From an uncultured Ruminococcus sp. (GTDB taxonomy: Bacteria > Bacillota > Clostridia > Oscillospirales > Ruminococcaceae), in assembly GCA_947176685.1 (NCBI GenBank), contig CAMWRL010000025.1:1-14547 (forward strand): DNA of 14,547 nucleotides. The letters run 5' to 3'. Shown piece after piece: positions 6,038-14,381 of this stretch (the first letter of the stretch is position 1; each line of letters opens with the position of its first letter). A model generated the notes under the pieces. It did not search any database, was not told where the DNA came from, and saw only the letters and a list, made by a program, of their open reading frames with translations. The position numbers and the translations under genes are program-made.

Positions 6038-7627
6038 TTATTTGGCGTAGTCAGTAATTCTGCTTTCACGGATAAGATTGATTTTAATCTGACCGGGATA
6101 ATCCATTTCAGTTTCAATCTGTTGTGCAATCTGTCTTGCAACGATTATCATTTTTTCATCGTTGATGATTTCCGGAACGACCATAATTCTGACTTCCCGT
6201 CCTGCCTGAACAGCAAAGCATTTTTCAACCCCGTTGTAGGAAGTGCATATTTCCTCAAGTTTCTGGAGTCTCTTTATGTAGCTTTCATAGTTTTCGCTTC
6301 TTGCGGCAGGTCTTGCGGCGGAGATAGCGTCGGCTGCCTGTACTATGCAGGCTATAACTGTTTTAGGTTCAACGTCATTGTGGTGAGCTTCAATAGCGTG
6401 GATAACGACAGGACTTTCGTTATATTTTTTACATACATCAACGCCTATCTGAACGTGTGAGCCTTCGATTTCAGCGGTAAGAGCCTTGCCGATATCGTGG
6501 AGAAGTCCTGCACGCCTTGCCATATTGGCATCAACGCCGAGTTCAGAAGCGAGTACTCCGCAGAGCTTTGCGACCTCGATTGAGTGGTCAAGGACGTTCT
6601 GTCTGTAACTTGTACGGAATTTAAGTCGTCCGATAAGTTTTATAAGTTCGTGGTTTATGCCGTGTACGTTGGTTTCAATAACCGCACGTTCGCCCTCCTG
6701 CTTGATTCTGTATTCAACCTCACGCCTTGCCTTGTCGACCATTTCTTCAATGCGTGTCGGGTGGATACGTCCGTCAGCAATCAGCTTTTCGAGGGCTATT
6801 CTTGCGACTTCACGGCGTACCTGATCAAAGCACGAAAGAGTGATAGCTTCCGGAGTATCGTCTATTATGAGGTCAACGCCGGTAAGGGTTTCAAGGGTGC
6901 GGATATTACGACCCTCACGACCGATAATTCTGCCTTTCATTTCGTCATTCGGCAAAGGCACAACGGAAACGGCGGCTTCAGAAACCTGTTCGGAAGCGAC
7001 TTTGGCGATTGCGAGGGAAATATAGCTTCTGGCTTTTTCCTGACATTCGTCTTTTACCTGCTGCTCATAAGTGGCAACTTTCACAGCTTTTTCGTGTATA
7101 AGGTCATCTTCAAGTTTGGAAATTATATATTCCTTAGCCTGTTCCTTTGTAAATTCGGAAATTTTTTCCAGTACATCCATCTGACTTTTCTTGATAGTTT
7201 CAGCTTCTTTGAGTTTTTCGTCAGCGGACTTTATTTTCTGGTTAAGAGTTTCTTCTTTCTTTTCAAGGTTGTCGGTTTTCTTGTCAAGGTTTTCTTCTTT
7301 CTGCTGTACACGTTTTTCCTGCCTTGAAAGTTTTTCCTTATCTGCCTTGATTTCCTTTTCCGCTTCGGTGCGGAGTTTGTGAATTTCGTCCTTAGCTTCT
7401 ACTAATGCACTTTTCTTTTTGTTGTCAGCGTCTTTTTTAGCGTCTTCAACTATGCGTTCAGCTTCTTTTTCAGCCGAACCCATAAGAGATTCAGCCTGTT
7501 GTTTACGCTGTTCGATACCAGCGTCAACGCCTTTCTTGTAAGCCTTGCTGTTTACGACAACGCCGGTCACAACAGAACCTATAGCCAGACCGACAATAAA
7601 AAGAATAACAGCGATAATCCAATGCAT
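6038..7627 (-). CDS. rny: Ribonuclease Y (membrane-anchored endoribonuclease)
   Basis: The product is 529 residues, close to the usual 520 or so. An N-terminal transmembrane helix (about 3-25) is followed by a long charged coiled coil (about 35-200, Lys/Glu/Ala-rich heptads). A KH RNA-binding domain contains [12 protein letters not shown] (232-243, with the GxxG loop at 236-239). An HD phosphohydrolase domain has His348 and the His377-Asp378 pair (LLHDIGKAL) that bind the catalytic metals. RNase Y starts bulk mRNA decay and processes selected transcripts and riboswitch leaders at the inner membrane face. The start at 7627 follows an AAGGAGG site (7644-7638) with a 10-base spacer. A terminator follows directly. 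A perfect promoter some 310 bases upstream and a closer -10 element could both feed it. Confidence 0.97.
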   Translation of the reverse strand: MHWIIAVILFIVGLAIGSVVTGVVVNSKAYKKGVDAGIEQRKQQAESLMGSAEKEAERIVEDAKKDADNKKKSALVEAKDEIHKLRTEAEKEIKADKEKLSRQEKRVQQKEENLDKKTDNLEKKEETLNQKIKSADEKLKEAETIKKSQMDVLEKISEFTKEQAKEYIISKLEDDLIHEKAVKVATYEQQVKDECQEKARSYISLAIAKVASEQVSEAAVSVVPLPNDEMKGRIIGREGRNIRTLETLTGVDLIIDDTPEAITLSCFDQVRREVARIALEKLIADGRIHPTRIEEMVDKARREVEYRIKQEGERAVIETNVHGINHELIKLIGRLKFRTSYRQNVLDHSIEVAKLCGVLASELGVDANMARRAGLLHDIGKALTAEIEGSHVQIGVDVCKKYNESPVVIHAIEAHHNDVEPKTVIACIVQAADAISAARPAARSENYESYIKRLQKLEEICTSYNGVEKCFAVQAGREVRIMVVPEIINDEKMIIVARQIAQQIETEMDYPGQIKINLIRESRITDYAK

Positions 7628-7670
7628 AAGTACATTACCTCCTTCAGAATAAAAAAATTAATAATCTTGT

Positions 7671-7676
7671 ATTATA
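7671..7676 (-). promoter_or_regulatory. Consensus -10 element upstream of rny
   Basis: A TATAAT on the minus strand (7676-7671) would start transcription near 7664, about 37 bases before the rny ATG. No good -35 lies at 16-18 bases; the hexamer at 17 is ACCGCC. The promoter is weak, needs an activator, or is secondary to the upstream promoter at 7939-7967. Confidence 0.4.
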
Positions 7677-7744
7677 TCTGATTATTACTAAAAGGCGGTA
7701 AAATGCCGCATTATTTAATTCATTTGTCAAAATATATTGGTTAA

Positions 7745-7932
7745 GAGCCTGAACAGATAGTTATTCAGACCCGAAAAACATTACGCAGGGACATATAAAT
7801 CCATACGTTAAATAACTGGTACAGGTGCGGAAAAGTTTTCTGTATATATGTATAAAAACCGCCGCATCCGGTAATGATTTAAAACAAAGCTGCACATACT
7901 GCCCGAAGTAATATTCTGCAAATCAATACAAC
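7745..7932 (-). ncRNA. Predicted long rod-shaped structured RNA; 6S RNA candidate or structured rny leader
   Basis: A perfect-consensus promoter would start a minus-strand transcript near 7932. Its ends pair with each other. 7919-7908 pairs with 7784-7773 (11 of 12, two G-U); after a 3x3 loop, GGG 7904-7902 pairs with CCC 7790-7788; then 7899-7896 pairs with 7796-7793. A large open region follows, bridged only by TTAAAT 7882-7877 with 7813-7808. An apical arm then forms from GG-A-TGCGG 7869-7862 with CCGCACC 7830-7824, capped by GTTTT/AAAAC (7859-7855/7839-7835). One rod with a central bubble and about 160-190 bases matches the known shape of 6S RNA, the RNA polymerase decoy. I did not identify it by sequence. 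A further 9-bp hairpin (7772-7764/7753-7745) closes the unit but lacks a clear T run, so read-through into rny as a long leader is the main alternative. Confidence 0.45.
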
Positions 7933-7938
7933 ATAATA

Positions 7939-7967
7939 ATTATATCCTTTTTCGGAGATTCTGTCAA
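7939..7967 (-). promoter_or_regulatory. Perfect-consensus promoter for the structured RNA upstream of rny
   Basis: On the minus strand TTGACA (7967-7962), a 17-base spacer and TATAAT (7944-7939) match the vegetative consensus exactly, with a predicted start near 7932. No open reading frame with a ribosome site follows for about 300 bases, which suggests an RNA product or a long leader. Confidence 0.75.
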
Positions 7968-8030
7968 GTATGTTTTTGGGGAATAGGTTATTGCAATTGT
8001 GAACAAATTGTAAATATTTTCTCCGGATAC

Positions 8031-8060
8031 TTGACTTTGGATATGAAAAAGATATATACT
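8031..8060 (+). promoter_or_regulatory. htpG promoter
   Basis: TTGACT (8031-8036) is followed by an 18-base spacer and TATACT (8055-8060), predicting a start near 8067. That start lies inside the CIRCE operator, the usual arrangement for HrcA-repressed genes. Confidence 0.75.
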
Positions 8061-8064
8061 GTTT

Positions 8065-8091
8065 TTAGCACTCGGAGAGGGAGAGTGCTAA
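8065..8091 (+). promoter_or_regulatory. CIRCE operator (HrcA repressor site) controlling htpG
   Basis: TTAGCACTC, nine bases, then GAGTGCTAA is an exact match to the CIRCE consensus; the arms extend two more bp (TTTTAGCACTC/GAGTGCTAAAA). CIRCE binds the heat-shock repressor HrcA, whose activity depends on GroEL. It overlaps the predicted start site and forms a hairpin in the leader, so htpG here should be de-repressed by heat or protein misfolding. Confidence 0.95.
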
Positions 8092-8116
8092 AATTATTAT
8101 CGGGAGATGTTTTTTT

Positions 8117-10018
8117 ATGGAAACAAGACAGTTCAAAGCAGAATCCAAAAGACTGCTTGAAATGATGATTCATTCGATTTATACACACAAGGAAATTTTC
8201 CTCAGAGAGCTTATCTCCAATGCAAGCGATGCTATAGACAAGCTTTATTTCAAGTCGCTTACGGATGATAAAATCGGTATGAACAGGGACGATTTCGCTA
8301 TATGGCTTACAGCCGACAAGGATTCACGCACGCTTAAAATCACCGACAATGGCATCGGTATGACAGAGGAAGAACTTGAAAACAATCTGGGTACTATTGC
8401 AAACAGCGGTTCGCTTAAATTCAAGAGCGAAAACAAGCTTGACGAGGACAGCCAGATTATAGGACAGTTCGGCGTTGGCTTCTATTCTGCTTTTATGGTT
8501 GCAAAGAAAGTCACTGTAATTTCAAAGGCTTACGGCAGTGACAAGGCTTACCAGTGGGAGTCCGAAGGCGTTGACGGTTATACTATTACTGAAGCTGACA
8601 AGAAGTCCGTTGGTACTGAAATAATCCTTGAACTTCTTGAAGATACCGAAGACGAAAGTTATTCGGAATTTCTTGAACAGTACAGACTTAAGTCGCTGAT
8701 AAAGAAGTATTCTGATTATATACGTTTCCCCATAAAGATGGAAGTTACCCACAGCAGACCCGTTGAAATGTCCGACGAGGACAAGGAAGCCGGAAAAGCT
8801 CCCGAATATGAGGAATATATAGAAATTGAAACACTCAACAGTATGACGCCTTTATGGAAAAAGAATAAATCCGAACTCAAAGACGAGGATTACAAGCATT
8901 TCTATACAGAAAAATTCTATGATTACAGCGAACCGCTTCGTTACGCACACGTAAAGAACGAGGGTAACGCCAATTATAATGCACTGCTCTATATTCCGGC
9001 AAAAGCTCCGTATGACTTCTACTCAAAGGAGTATGAAAAAGGCTTGCAGCTTTATTCAAACGGCGTTTTAATAATGGACAAGTGTGCCGATTTGCTGCCG
9101 GACTATTTCAGTTTCGTCAAGGGTCTTGTTGATTCCGAAGACCTGTCGCTCAATATTTCCCGTGAGATGCTCCAGCACGACAGACAGCTTAAAGTTATCG
9201 CAAAGAGCATTGAAAAGACGATAAGCAGTGAACTTAAAAAGATGCTTAAAAATGACCGTGAAAAATATGAGGAGTTCTGGAAAGCATTCGGTTTACAGCT
9301 TAAATACGGAATTTACAGTGACTATGGTATGAATAAGGAAAAGTTACAGGATTTGTTGATGTTCACATCATCAAAGGAAAAGAAGCTTGTAACCCTTGAC
9401 GAATACGTTACCGGAATGAGTGAAGAACAGAAGTTCATTTACTATGCAACAGGCGACAGCGTTGAGAGAATAGAACAGCTTCCGCAGACTGAACTTGTAA
9501 AGGATAACGGCTTTGAAATATTGTATCTTACTGACAATATAGATGAATTTTCTGTAAAGACCCTTATGAAGTACAAGGACAAGGAATTTAAGTCTGTATC
9601 AGCTGACGATTTAGGACTTGAAAACACCCAGAAACAGGAAGAAATCAAGGCAAAGGAAGAAGAAAACGCTGACCTTTTAAAGGAGCTTGCAGAAGCACTT
9701 GACGGCAAGGTATCTAAAGTCATTCTGTCACAGAGACTTAAATCGCACCCTGTATGCCTTACAAGTGAAGGCGAAATTTCCCTTGAAATGGAAAAAGTCC
9801 TCAACTCAATGCCCACTGACCAGAAAGTAAAGGCACAAAGAGTACTTGAAATAAATCCGGAGCATGAGATTTTCGGAAAACTTCAGTCAATGAGTACTTC
9901 CGATAAGGAAAAGCTCGGTAAATATGCTAAACTTCTCTATAGTCAGGCACTTCTCATAGAGGGTATGGAAATCGAAAACCCTGTAGAGTTTTCCAACCTC
10001 ATCTGCGAACTTATGTAA
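8117..10018 (+). CDS. htpG: Molecular chaperone HtpG (bacterial Hsp90)
   Basis: The product is 633 residues, normal for the family. The N-terminal GHKL ATPase domain shows [11 protein letters not shown] (31-41, with the expected catalytic Glu31 and Mg-binding Asn35), D-N-G-I-G-M (77-82) and G-Q-F-G-V-G-F-Y-S (116-124). The middle domain includes the conserved Y-S-N-G-V-L-I-M-D and [10 protein letters not shown] stretches. A C-terminal dimerisation domain follows a charged Lys/Glu-rich segment. It is a cytosolic ATP-dependent chaperone that remodels client proteins with the DnaK system. The ATG has a GGGAGA site (8102-8107) with a 9-base spacer. The gene is monocistronic between a CIRCE-controlled promoter and a strong terminator. 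Confidence 0.98.
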   Translation: METRQFKAESKRLLEMMIHSIYTHKEIFLRELISNASDAIDKLYFKSLTDDKIGMNRDDFAIWLTADKDSRTLKITDNGIGMTEEELENNLGTIANSGSLKFKSENKLDEDSQIIGQFGVGFYSAFMVAKKVTVISKAYGSDKAYQWESEGVDGYTITEADKKSVGTEIILELLEDTEDESYSEFLEQYRLKSLIKKYSDYIRFPIKMEVTHSRPVEMSDEDKEAGKAPEYEEYIEIETLNSMTPLWKKNKSELKDEDYKHFYTEKFYDYSEPLRYAHVKNEGNANYNALLYIPAKAPYDFYSKEYEKGLQLYSNGVLIMDKCADLLPDYFSFVKGLVDSEDLSLNISREMLQHDRQLKVIAKSIEKTISSELKKMLKNDREKYEEFWKAFGLQLKYGIYSDYGMNKEKLQDLLMFTSSKEKKLVTLDEYVTGMSEEQKFIYYATGDSVERIEQLPQTELVKDNGFEILYLTDNIDEFSVKTLMKYKDKEFKSVSADDLGLENTQKQEEIKAKEEENADLLKELAEALDGKVSKVILSQRLKSHPVCLTSEGEISLEMEKVLNSMPTDQKVKAQRVLEINPEHEIFGKLQSMSTSDKEKLGKYAKLLYSQALLIEGMEIENPVEFSNLICELM

Positions 10019-10027
10019 TATTATACT

Positions 10028-10060
10028 TCCGCTGTACACACTGTACGGCGGATTTTTTTT
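10028..10060 (+). terminator. Rho-independent terminator of htpG
   Basis: TCCGCTGTAC (10028-10037) pairs with GTACGGCGGA (10043-10052), 10 bp with one G-U, around a 5-base loop, followed by eight T (10053-10060). Confidence 0.92.
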
Positions 10061-10061
10061 G

Positions 10062-10090
10062 TTGACATAAAAACAAAACTATATTATAAT
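10062..10090 (+). promoter_or_regulatory. Perfect-consensus promoter of the LRR lipoprotein pair
   Basis: TTGACA (10062-10067), 17 bases, TATAAT (10085-10090). The -35 begins two bases after the T run of the htpG terminator. The predicted start near 10097 leaves a leader of about 26 bases before the ATG at 10123. Confidence 0.85.
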
Positions 10091-10122
10091 AAGAACATCA
10101 TATTATGAAAGGGAAGTTTTTT

Positions 10123-11319
10123 ATGATTAATTTAAAGAAAATTTTATCATGTGCAATTATGGTTTTATGTATTGTAAGTCTTTTTTCGTGCGGAGACTCT
10201 AAAAATTCCGGCGACTGCGGTATAGCAGGTGGCGATAACGTTAAGTGGAAACTTGACGAAAACGGAATACTTACAATAAGCGGTAAAGGCGAAATGGCAT
10301 CTTATCTTGGGTATCATGCAGAATGGGCTTCTAAATCTAAAAAAGATACTATTAAAAAAGTAGTTATTGAAGACGGCGTGACAAATATAGGACATGATGC
10401 ATTTTATGAATGTTCCAATATAACGGAAATTGATATACCTGACAGCGTAACAGAGATAGGAATGTATGCTTTTTATGGTTGTTCGTCGTTGTCGGAAGTA
10501 ACTATACCTGACAATATCACAACAATTGAAACATATACATTTGGAAATTGTGAAAATCTTCAGGAAATAGTTATACCTGACAGTGTACAGACTATAGAGA
10601 GGTGTGCTTTTTTATTATGTAAAAGTCTGACGGAAATTAATATCCCTGACAGCGTGGAAATTATCAGTGAAAGTGCGTTTGCAGGTTGTGAAAATCTGAA
10701 AAAAGTTACTATTCCTGAAACTCTTAAAGAAATTGAAAAAGATGCGTTTGGAAATACGGAATTTTTAAATCAGTATGCACGGAAAAATCAGCCACTTATC
10801 ATAAATAATATCGTCGTGGACGGTTCAGGCTGTACCGGTGATGTGGTTATTCCGGATGGCGTAACGGAAATAGGAAAAGAGGCTTTTGCCCTTACTGAAT
10901 ACTATGATTATGATTCAATAACTTCTGTAGTATTGCCGGACAGCATACGCACCATAAGGGCAGGTGCTTTTGCGTACTGCAAGGATTTAGAGGAAATAAA
11001 CTTCCCTGAGGGACTGAAAGTCATTGAAGGTGGTGCTTTTGCCGGCTGTGGCAATATGCCGTTTATAGTCTTTCTTCCGGAAAGCCTTGAGGAAATACAT
11101 TCTATTGGACATGATGTAACAAGTCTGGTAGTCCTTAACCCTGAACTTGATATTTCATTTTTCCATGTAAACAAGGCAGAATGGGCTAAAATATACTGTC
11201 CGCGTGGTTCTAAGGCACAAGAATACGCCGAAGAAATGGGCTATGAATGTATATTACTGGAAGAAATGCAAGATGTGAACGAATTTCTTATAAGCAATCT
11301 ATACAACTTTGAATATTAA
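10123..11319 (+). CDS. BspA-type leucine-rich-repeat surface lipoprotein, copy 1
   Basis: This encodes 398 residues. An in-frame ATG at 10105 lies before the ribosome site GGGAAG (10111-10116); the ATG at 10123, six bases after it, is preferred and gives a clean lipoprotein signal (MINLKKILSCAIMVLCIVSL then F-S-C, lipid cysteine Cys23). A short domain follows with W-K-L-D-E-N-G-I-L-T-I-S-G-K-G-E-M (42-58). About nine TpLRR/LRR_5 repeats of 23 residues come next, with consensus SVTxIGxxAFxxCxxLxEVxIPD (from about residue 85 to 325), broken once by a non-LRR insert (about 212-240). The C-terminus has the family-typical P-R-G-S-K-A-Q-E-Y-A-E-E-M-G-Y-E-C cap, then a short polar tail. Such proteins are surface-exposed and in some species bind host or microbial ligands; no ligand can be assigned. 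It is upstream of a paralog, 29 bp apart, and probably co-transcribed. Confidence 0.88.
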   Translation: MINLKKILSCAIMVLCIVSLFSCGDSKNSGDCGIAGGDNVKWKLDENGILTISGKGEMASYLGYHAEWASKSKKDTIKKVVIEDGVTNIGHDAFYECSNITEIDIPDSVTEIGMYAFYGCSSLSEVTIPDNITTIETYTFGNCENLQEIVIPDSVQTIERCAFLLCKSLTEINIPDSVEIISESAFAGCENLKKVTIPETLKEIEKDAFGNTEFLNQYARKNQPLIINNIVVDGSGCTGDVVIPDGVTEIGKEAFALTEYYDYDSITSVVLPDSIRTIRAGAFAYCKDLEEINFPEGLKVIEGGAFAGCGNMPFIVFLPESLEEIHSIGHDVTSLVVLNPELDISFFHVNKAEWAKIYCPRGSKAQEYAEEMGYECILLEEMQDVNEFLISNLYNFEY

Positions 11320-11348
11320 CACACGAAATGCAAAAAGTGAGGTATATT

Positions 11349-12317
11349 ATGAGAATTTTAAAAAATATTCTGTTATGTGCATTTATAGCTTTATGCGTTT
11401 TAAGCCTTGTTTCGTGTACACACTCCGGCTACTGCGGTGCTAAGGGAAATAAACATAATGTCAAATGGAAGCTTGACGGCGAGGGAACACTTACAATAAG
11501 CGGTACAGGTGAAATGGCATCTTATAGCGATGTTCTTGGTAATCCTGCTCCATGGGGTTCTTCTGAAGCCAGCAAAAAGACTATTAAAAAAGTGGTTATT
11601 GAAGACGGCGTGACCAATATAAGCGAGCAGGCATTTCGTTGGTGTTCAAATATAACGGAAGTTGTTATCCCTGATAGCGTAACAGATATAGGGGGAGGGG
11701 CGTTTTGTTTCTGTAGTTCATTGATAAAAGTCAATATACCTGAAAATGTGACAATTCTTCATATGGGAACGTTTAGTGGTTGTACGAATCTTACAGAAAT
11801 AGTAATACCTGACAGCGTACAGACTGTTGAAACACTTGCTTTTGATGGCTGTACAAACCTTAAAAATGTGACTATTCCGGAAAATTTAACTGATTTCGGT
11901 GGTAATCCTTTTAAAGATACTGCACTGTCAGATAAAAAAATGAAACAAAATGAGCTTTTAATTATAAATAATATTTTAATTGACGGCTCGAAATGTATCG
12001 GAGATATAGTCATTCCGGACGGCGTGACAAAAATCGGTGACAGTGCATTTGACAGGGTTGTTGACGATAATGAAGGTTTGATTTCAGTAACACTTCCTGA
12101 CAGCGTTGAGACTATCGGCAAATGTGCATTTTCACGTTGTCCGAATCTGGAAAGAATAAATATTCCTGAAAATCTTAAAACTATCGACGATTATGCATTT
12201 TTTCAGTGTAAAAAACTGAAAGATAAACTTATATTGCCTGAAAGCGTTGAATATATCGGAAAGAATGTGTTTAAATGTTCGGATGCGATATGGGTTAGTC
12301 CTATTTCCTTACCTTGA
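11349..12317 (+). CDS. BspA-type leucine-rich-repeat surface lipoprotein, copy 2 (shorter paralog)
   Basis: This encodes 322 residues from the ATG at 11349, six bases after GTGAGG (11337-11342); an earlier in-frame ATG at 11328 lies before that site. The signal peptide ends in a canonical L-V-S-C lipobox (lipid cysteine Cys23). The layout copies the upstream gene: W-K-L-D-G-E-G-T-L-T-I-S-G-T-G-E-M, then 23-residue TpLRR repeats (from about 89 to 310), broken by the same insert (L-L-I-I-N-N-I-L-I-D-G-S). Compared with copy 1 it lacks one 23-residue repeat in the first block. It also stops right after a repeat (D-A-I-W-V-S-P-I-S-L-P) without the C-terminal cap. It is probably functional as a surface lipoprotein, but the missing cap makes a decaying copy possible. 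It shares the promoter at 10062 and ends at a bidirectional terminator. Confidence 0.85.
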   Translation: MRILKNILLCAFIALCVLSLVSCTHSGYCGAKGNKHNVKWKLDGEGTLTISGTGEMASYSDVLGNPAPWGSSEASKKTIKKVVIEDGVTNISEQAFRWCSNITEVVIPDSVTDIGGGAFCFCSSLIKVNIPENVTILHMGTFSGCTNLTEIVIPDSVQTVETLAFDGCTNLKNVTIPENLTDFGGNPFKDTALSDKKMKQNELLIINNILIDGSKCIGDIVIPDGVTKIGDSAFDRVVDDNEGLISVTLPDSVETIGKCAFSRCPNLERINIPENLKTIDDYAFFQCKKLKDKLILPESVEYIGKNVFKCSDAIWVSPISLP

Positions 12318-12341
12318 TTAAGAACTTATTGAATAATATTA

Positions 12342-12370
12342 AAGGGACGGTTTAAACCGTCCCTTATTTT
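12342..12370. terminator. Bidirectional terminator formed by a perfect 24-bp palindrome
   Basis: AAGGGACGG (12342-12350), TTTAAA, CCGTCCCTT (12357-12365) is a perfect palindrome. It sits between the stop of LRR copy 2 (12317) and that of metG (12372). On the plus strand it is followed by ATTTTG; on the minus strand by TAATATTATT. The T runs are short, so efficiency may rest mainly on the long stem. Confidence 0.8.
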
Positions 12371-12371
12371 G

Positions 12372-14336
12372 TTATCTTATTTTTGCGCCAACCGGAATAT
12401 CGTCATCAACGAAAATTACACGACAGCCGCCGTCAGCAAGGTCAGCCGCACAAATCATTCCATTGCTTTCAACGCCGCAAAGTTTTGAAGGCTTGAGATT
12501 TGCAATAAGCTGTATTTTTCTGCCGATTAAGTCCTCCGGCTTGTAGTATTGTGCGATTCCGGAAACAACCTGTCTGCCGCCCATACCATCATCAAGCTGT
12601 AAACAGAGAAGTTTCTTTGATTTTTTAACTTTTTCGCACGAAACAACTTTAGCTACACGGATTTCAACTTTCATAAAGTCTTCAATTGGAATTTCCGGAG
12701 CAAGTTCAATTTTTTCGGCGGGCTTTTCGCTTTCAGAAAGATTTGATTTAGCTTTTTCCATATTTTCCGTGATAATGTTGTTGAGTTCCTCAATTTCCTT
12801 TTCAACGTCAATTCTCGGGAAAAGTATATCGCCCTTGTGGACGGTCACGTTAACCGGAAGTACTCCAAATACTGAAAGTTTTTCGTAAGTCACGTTTTCG
12901 GGTACTGCGCCAATCTGTTTCCAGACTTCGGGCATTGTGGACGGCATAAATGGTGAAAGCAGTCCGGAAATTATTCTGATAGCTTCGAGCAGGTTGTAAA
13001 GCACTGTGGCAAGTCTTGCCTTGTTTTCCTCACTCTTGCCGAGTTTCCAAGGCTCTGTTTCATCAATGTACTTGTTTGCACGGTCAACAGTCCTGAAAAT
13101 AGTTTCAAGGGCATTTTTTATTCTTGTTTCGGACATAGCCGCATCAACGTCAGCAACAGTCTGAATAACTGTATTCTTAAATTCTGTATCAAGTTCAGTT
13201 TCTTCACGTTCTTCCGGAAGCGTACTGCCGAAATACTTGTCAGCCATTGCGACAGTACGTGAAACAAGATTTCCGATACCGTTGGCAAGGTCGGAATTTA
13301 TACGGTTAATCATAATTTCATTGGAGAATGAGCTGTCAGCCCCCAAAGCCATTTCCCTTAAAATATGGTATCTGATTGCGTCACAACCATAATGTTCTCC
13401 CAATACGAACGGGTCAACAACGTTGCCAAGAGATTTTGACATTTTTTCACCGTTGAAAGTTATCCAGCCGTGTACAGCAAGATGCTTTGGCAACGGCAGG
13501 TCAAGAGCCATGAGCATTGCAGGCCAGATTATGGCGTGGAATCTCATAATATCCTTTGCGACCATGTGAACGTCAGCAGGCCAGTATTTTGAAAACTCGT
13601 CAGGTCTGGAGTTCTGATAGCCGAGTGCGGAAATATAGTTGGAAAGTGCGTCAATCCATACATAGACAACGTGCTTGTCGTCAAACGTTACCGGAATGCC
13701 CCATTTGAAAGTTGTTCTTGAAACGCACAAATCCTCAAGTCCGGGTTTTATGAAATTGTTTACGAGTTCAGCGGCACGGGTCTTTGGCTGGAGGTAGTCT
13801 GTTTCAGTAAGAAGTTTTTCGATTCTGTCGGCAAATGGTGACATTTTAAAGAAATATGCTTCTTCTTTTGCGAAAGTTACTTCACGGTGGCACTCCGGAC
13901 AACAGCCGTTTTCGTCAAGCTGGGAGTCTGTCCAGAAACTCTCACACGGAGTACAGTATTTTCCGGAGTACTCGCCCTTGTAAATATAGCCCTTGTCGTA
14001 AAGTTCCCTGAAAATCTTCTGTACGGTTTCGATGTGGTAATCGTCAGTTGTTCTTATAAACTGGTCATAATCAATGTTCATGTACTTCCAGAGCCTTTTG
14101 AAAGTGCCTACAATTTCGTCAACATACTCTTTCGGAGTAACGCCCTTTTCGGCGGCTTTCTGCTCGATTTTAAGACCGTGTTCGTCCGTTCCGGTCAGAA
14201 ACTTCACATCATAGCCCTGCATACGCTTATAACGTGCTATGGAGTCACACGCAACCGTCGTATAACAGTGACCGATATGCGGATTTCCGGACGGATAGTA
14301 TATCGGTGTTGTAATGTAAAAAGGTTTTTTTGACAT
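12372..14336 (-). CDS. metG: Methionyl-tRNA synthetase with C-terminal tRNA-binding domain
   Basis: The product is 654 residues and charges tRNA-Met (initiator and elongator) with methionine in the cytoplasm. The class I catalytic core has the HIGH motif (His20-Ile-Gly-His23, in G-N-P-H-I-G-H) and KMSKS (298-302, in N-G-E-K-M-S-K-S-L-G-N). A zinc knuckle is formed by Cys128, Cys131, Cys146 and Cys149. The helical anticodon-binding domain follows. The last 107 residues or so (548-654, starting E-I-P-I-E-D-F-M-K-V-E-I-R-V) form the Trbp111/EMAPII-like OB-fold that helps bind tRNA and dimerise. The start at 14336 follows a GGAG site (14349-14346) with a 9-base spacer. The leader is only about 40 bases, so there is no T-box. 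The gene stands alone. Confidence 0.98.
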   Translation of the reverse strand: MSKKPFYITTPIYYPSGNPHIGHCYTTVACDSIARYKRMQGYDVKFLTGTDEHGLKIEQKAAEKGVTPKEYVDEIVGTFKRLWKYMNIDYDQFIRTTDDYHIETVQKIFRELYDKGYIYKGEYSGKYCTPCESFWTDSQLDENGCCPECHREVTFAKEEAYFFKMSPFADRIEKLLTETDYLQPKTRAAELVNNFIKPGLEDLCVSRTTFKWGIPVTFDDKHVVYVWIDALSNYISALGYQNSRPDEFSKYWPADVHMVAKDIMRFHAIIWPAMLMALDLPLPKHLAVHGWITFNGEKMSKSLGNVVDPFVLGEHYGCDAIRYHILREMALGADSSFSNEIMINRINSDLANGIGNLVSRTVAMADKYFGSTLPEEREETELDTEFKNTVIQTVADVDAAMSETRIKNALETIFRTVDRANKYIDETEPWKLGKSEENKARLATVLYNLLEAIRIISGLLSPFMPSTMPEVWKQIGAVPENVTYEKLSVFGVLPVNVTVHKGDILFPRIDVEKEIEELNNIITENMEKAKSNLSESEKPAEKIELAPEIPIEDFMKVEIRVAKVVSCEKVKKSKKLLCLQLDDGMGGRQVVSGIAQYYKPEDLIGRKIQLIANLKPSKLCGVESNGMICAADLADGGCRVIFVDDDIPVGAKIR

Positions 14337-14381
14337 TATAAATCGCTCCGTTCTTTATAGTATTTGCAGTTATGCAATTTT

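Larger units (their letters stand above)
7645..8116. other. Gene-free interval between divergent rny and htpG
   Basis: No convincing protein gene is present in these 472 bases. The interval holds, from left to right, a -10 element for rny, a predicted structured RNA with its own minus-strand promoter, about 60 AT-rich bases (7968-8030) in which I see nothing definite, and the htpG promoter with CIRCE. Confidence 0.7.

Noticed and set aside
6584..7327. Long open frame (247 codons) on the plus strand opposite rny
   Set aside because: It lies antisense to the coiled coil, KH and HD coding sequence, has no ribosome site, and its Phe/Val-rich composition is what the reverse of Lys/Glu codons gives.
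7695..7710. Small GCGG/CCGC hairpin as a terminator of the structured RNA
   Set aside because: Only four pairs around a large loop, with a weak T run; not enough for a terminator call.
7725..7730. TTGACA on the minus strand as a -35 for rny
   Set aside because: The hexamer 17 bases downstream is GGCATT, not a -10, and the TATAAT at 7676-7671 is 48 bases away, much too far.
7995..8009. AATTGTGAACAAATT near-palindrome upstream of htpG as an operator
   Set aside because: Short, imperfect and AT-rich; it matches no operator I can name and could be chance.
14337..14375. T-box leader controlling metG
   Set aside because: The predicted leader is about 40 bases, far too short for a T-box, and shows no antiterminator or specifier structure.
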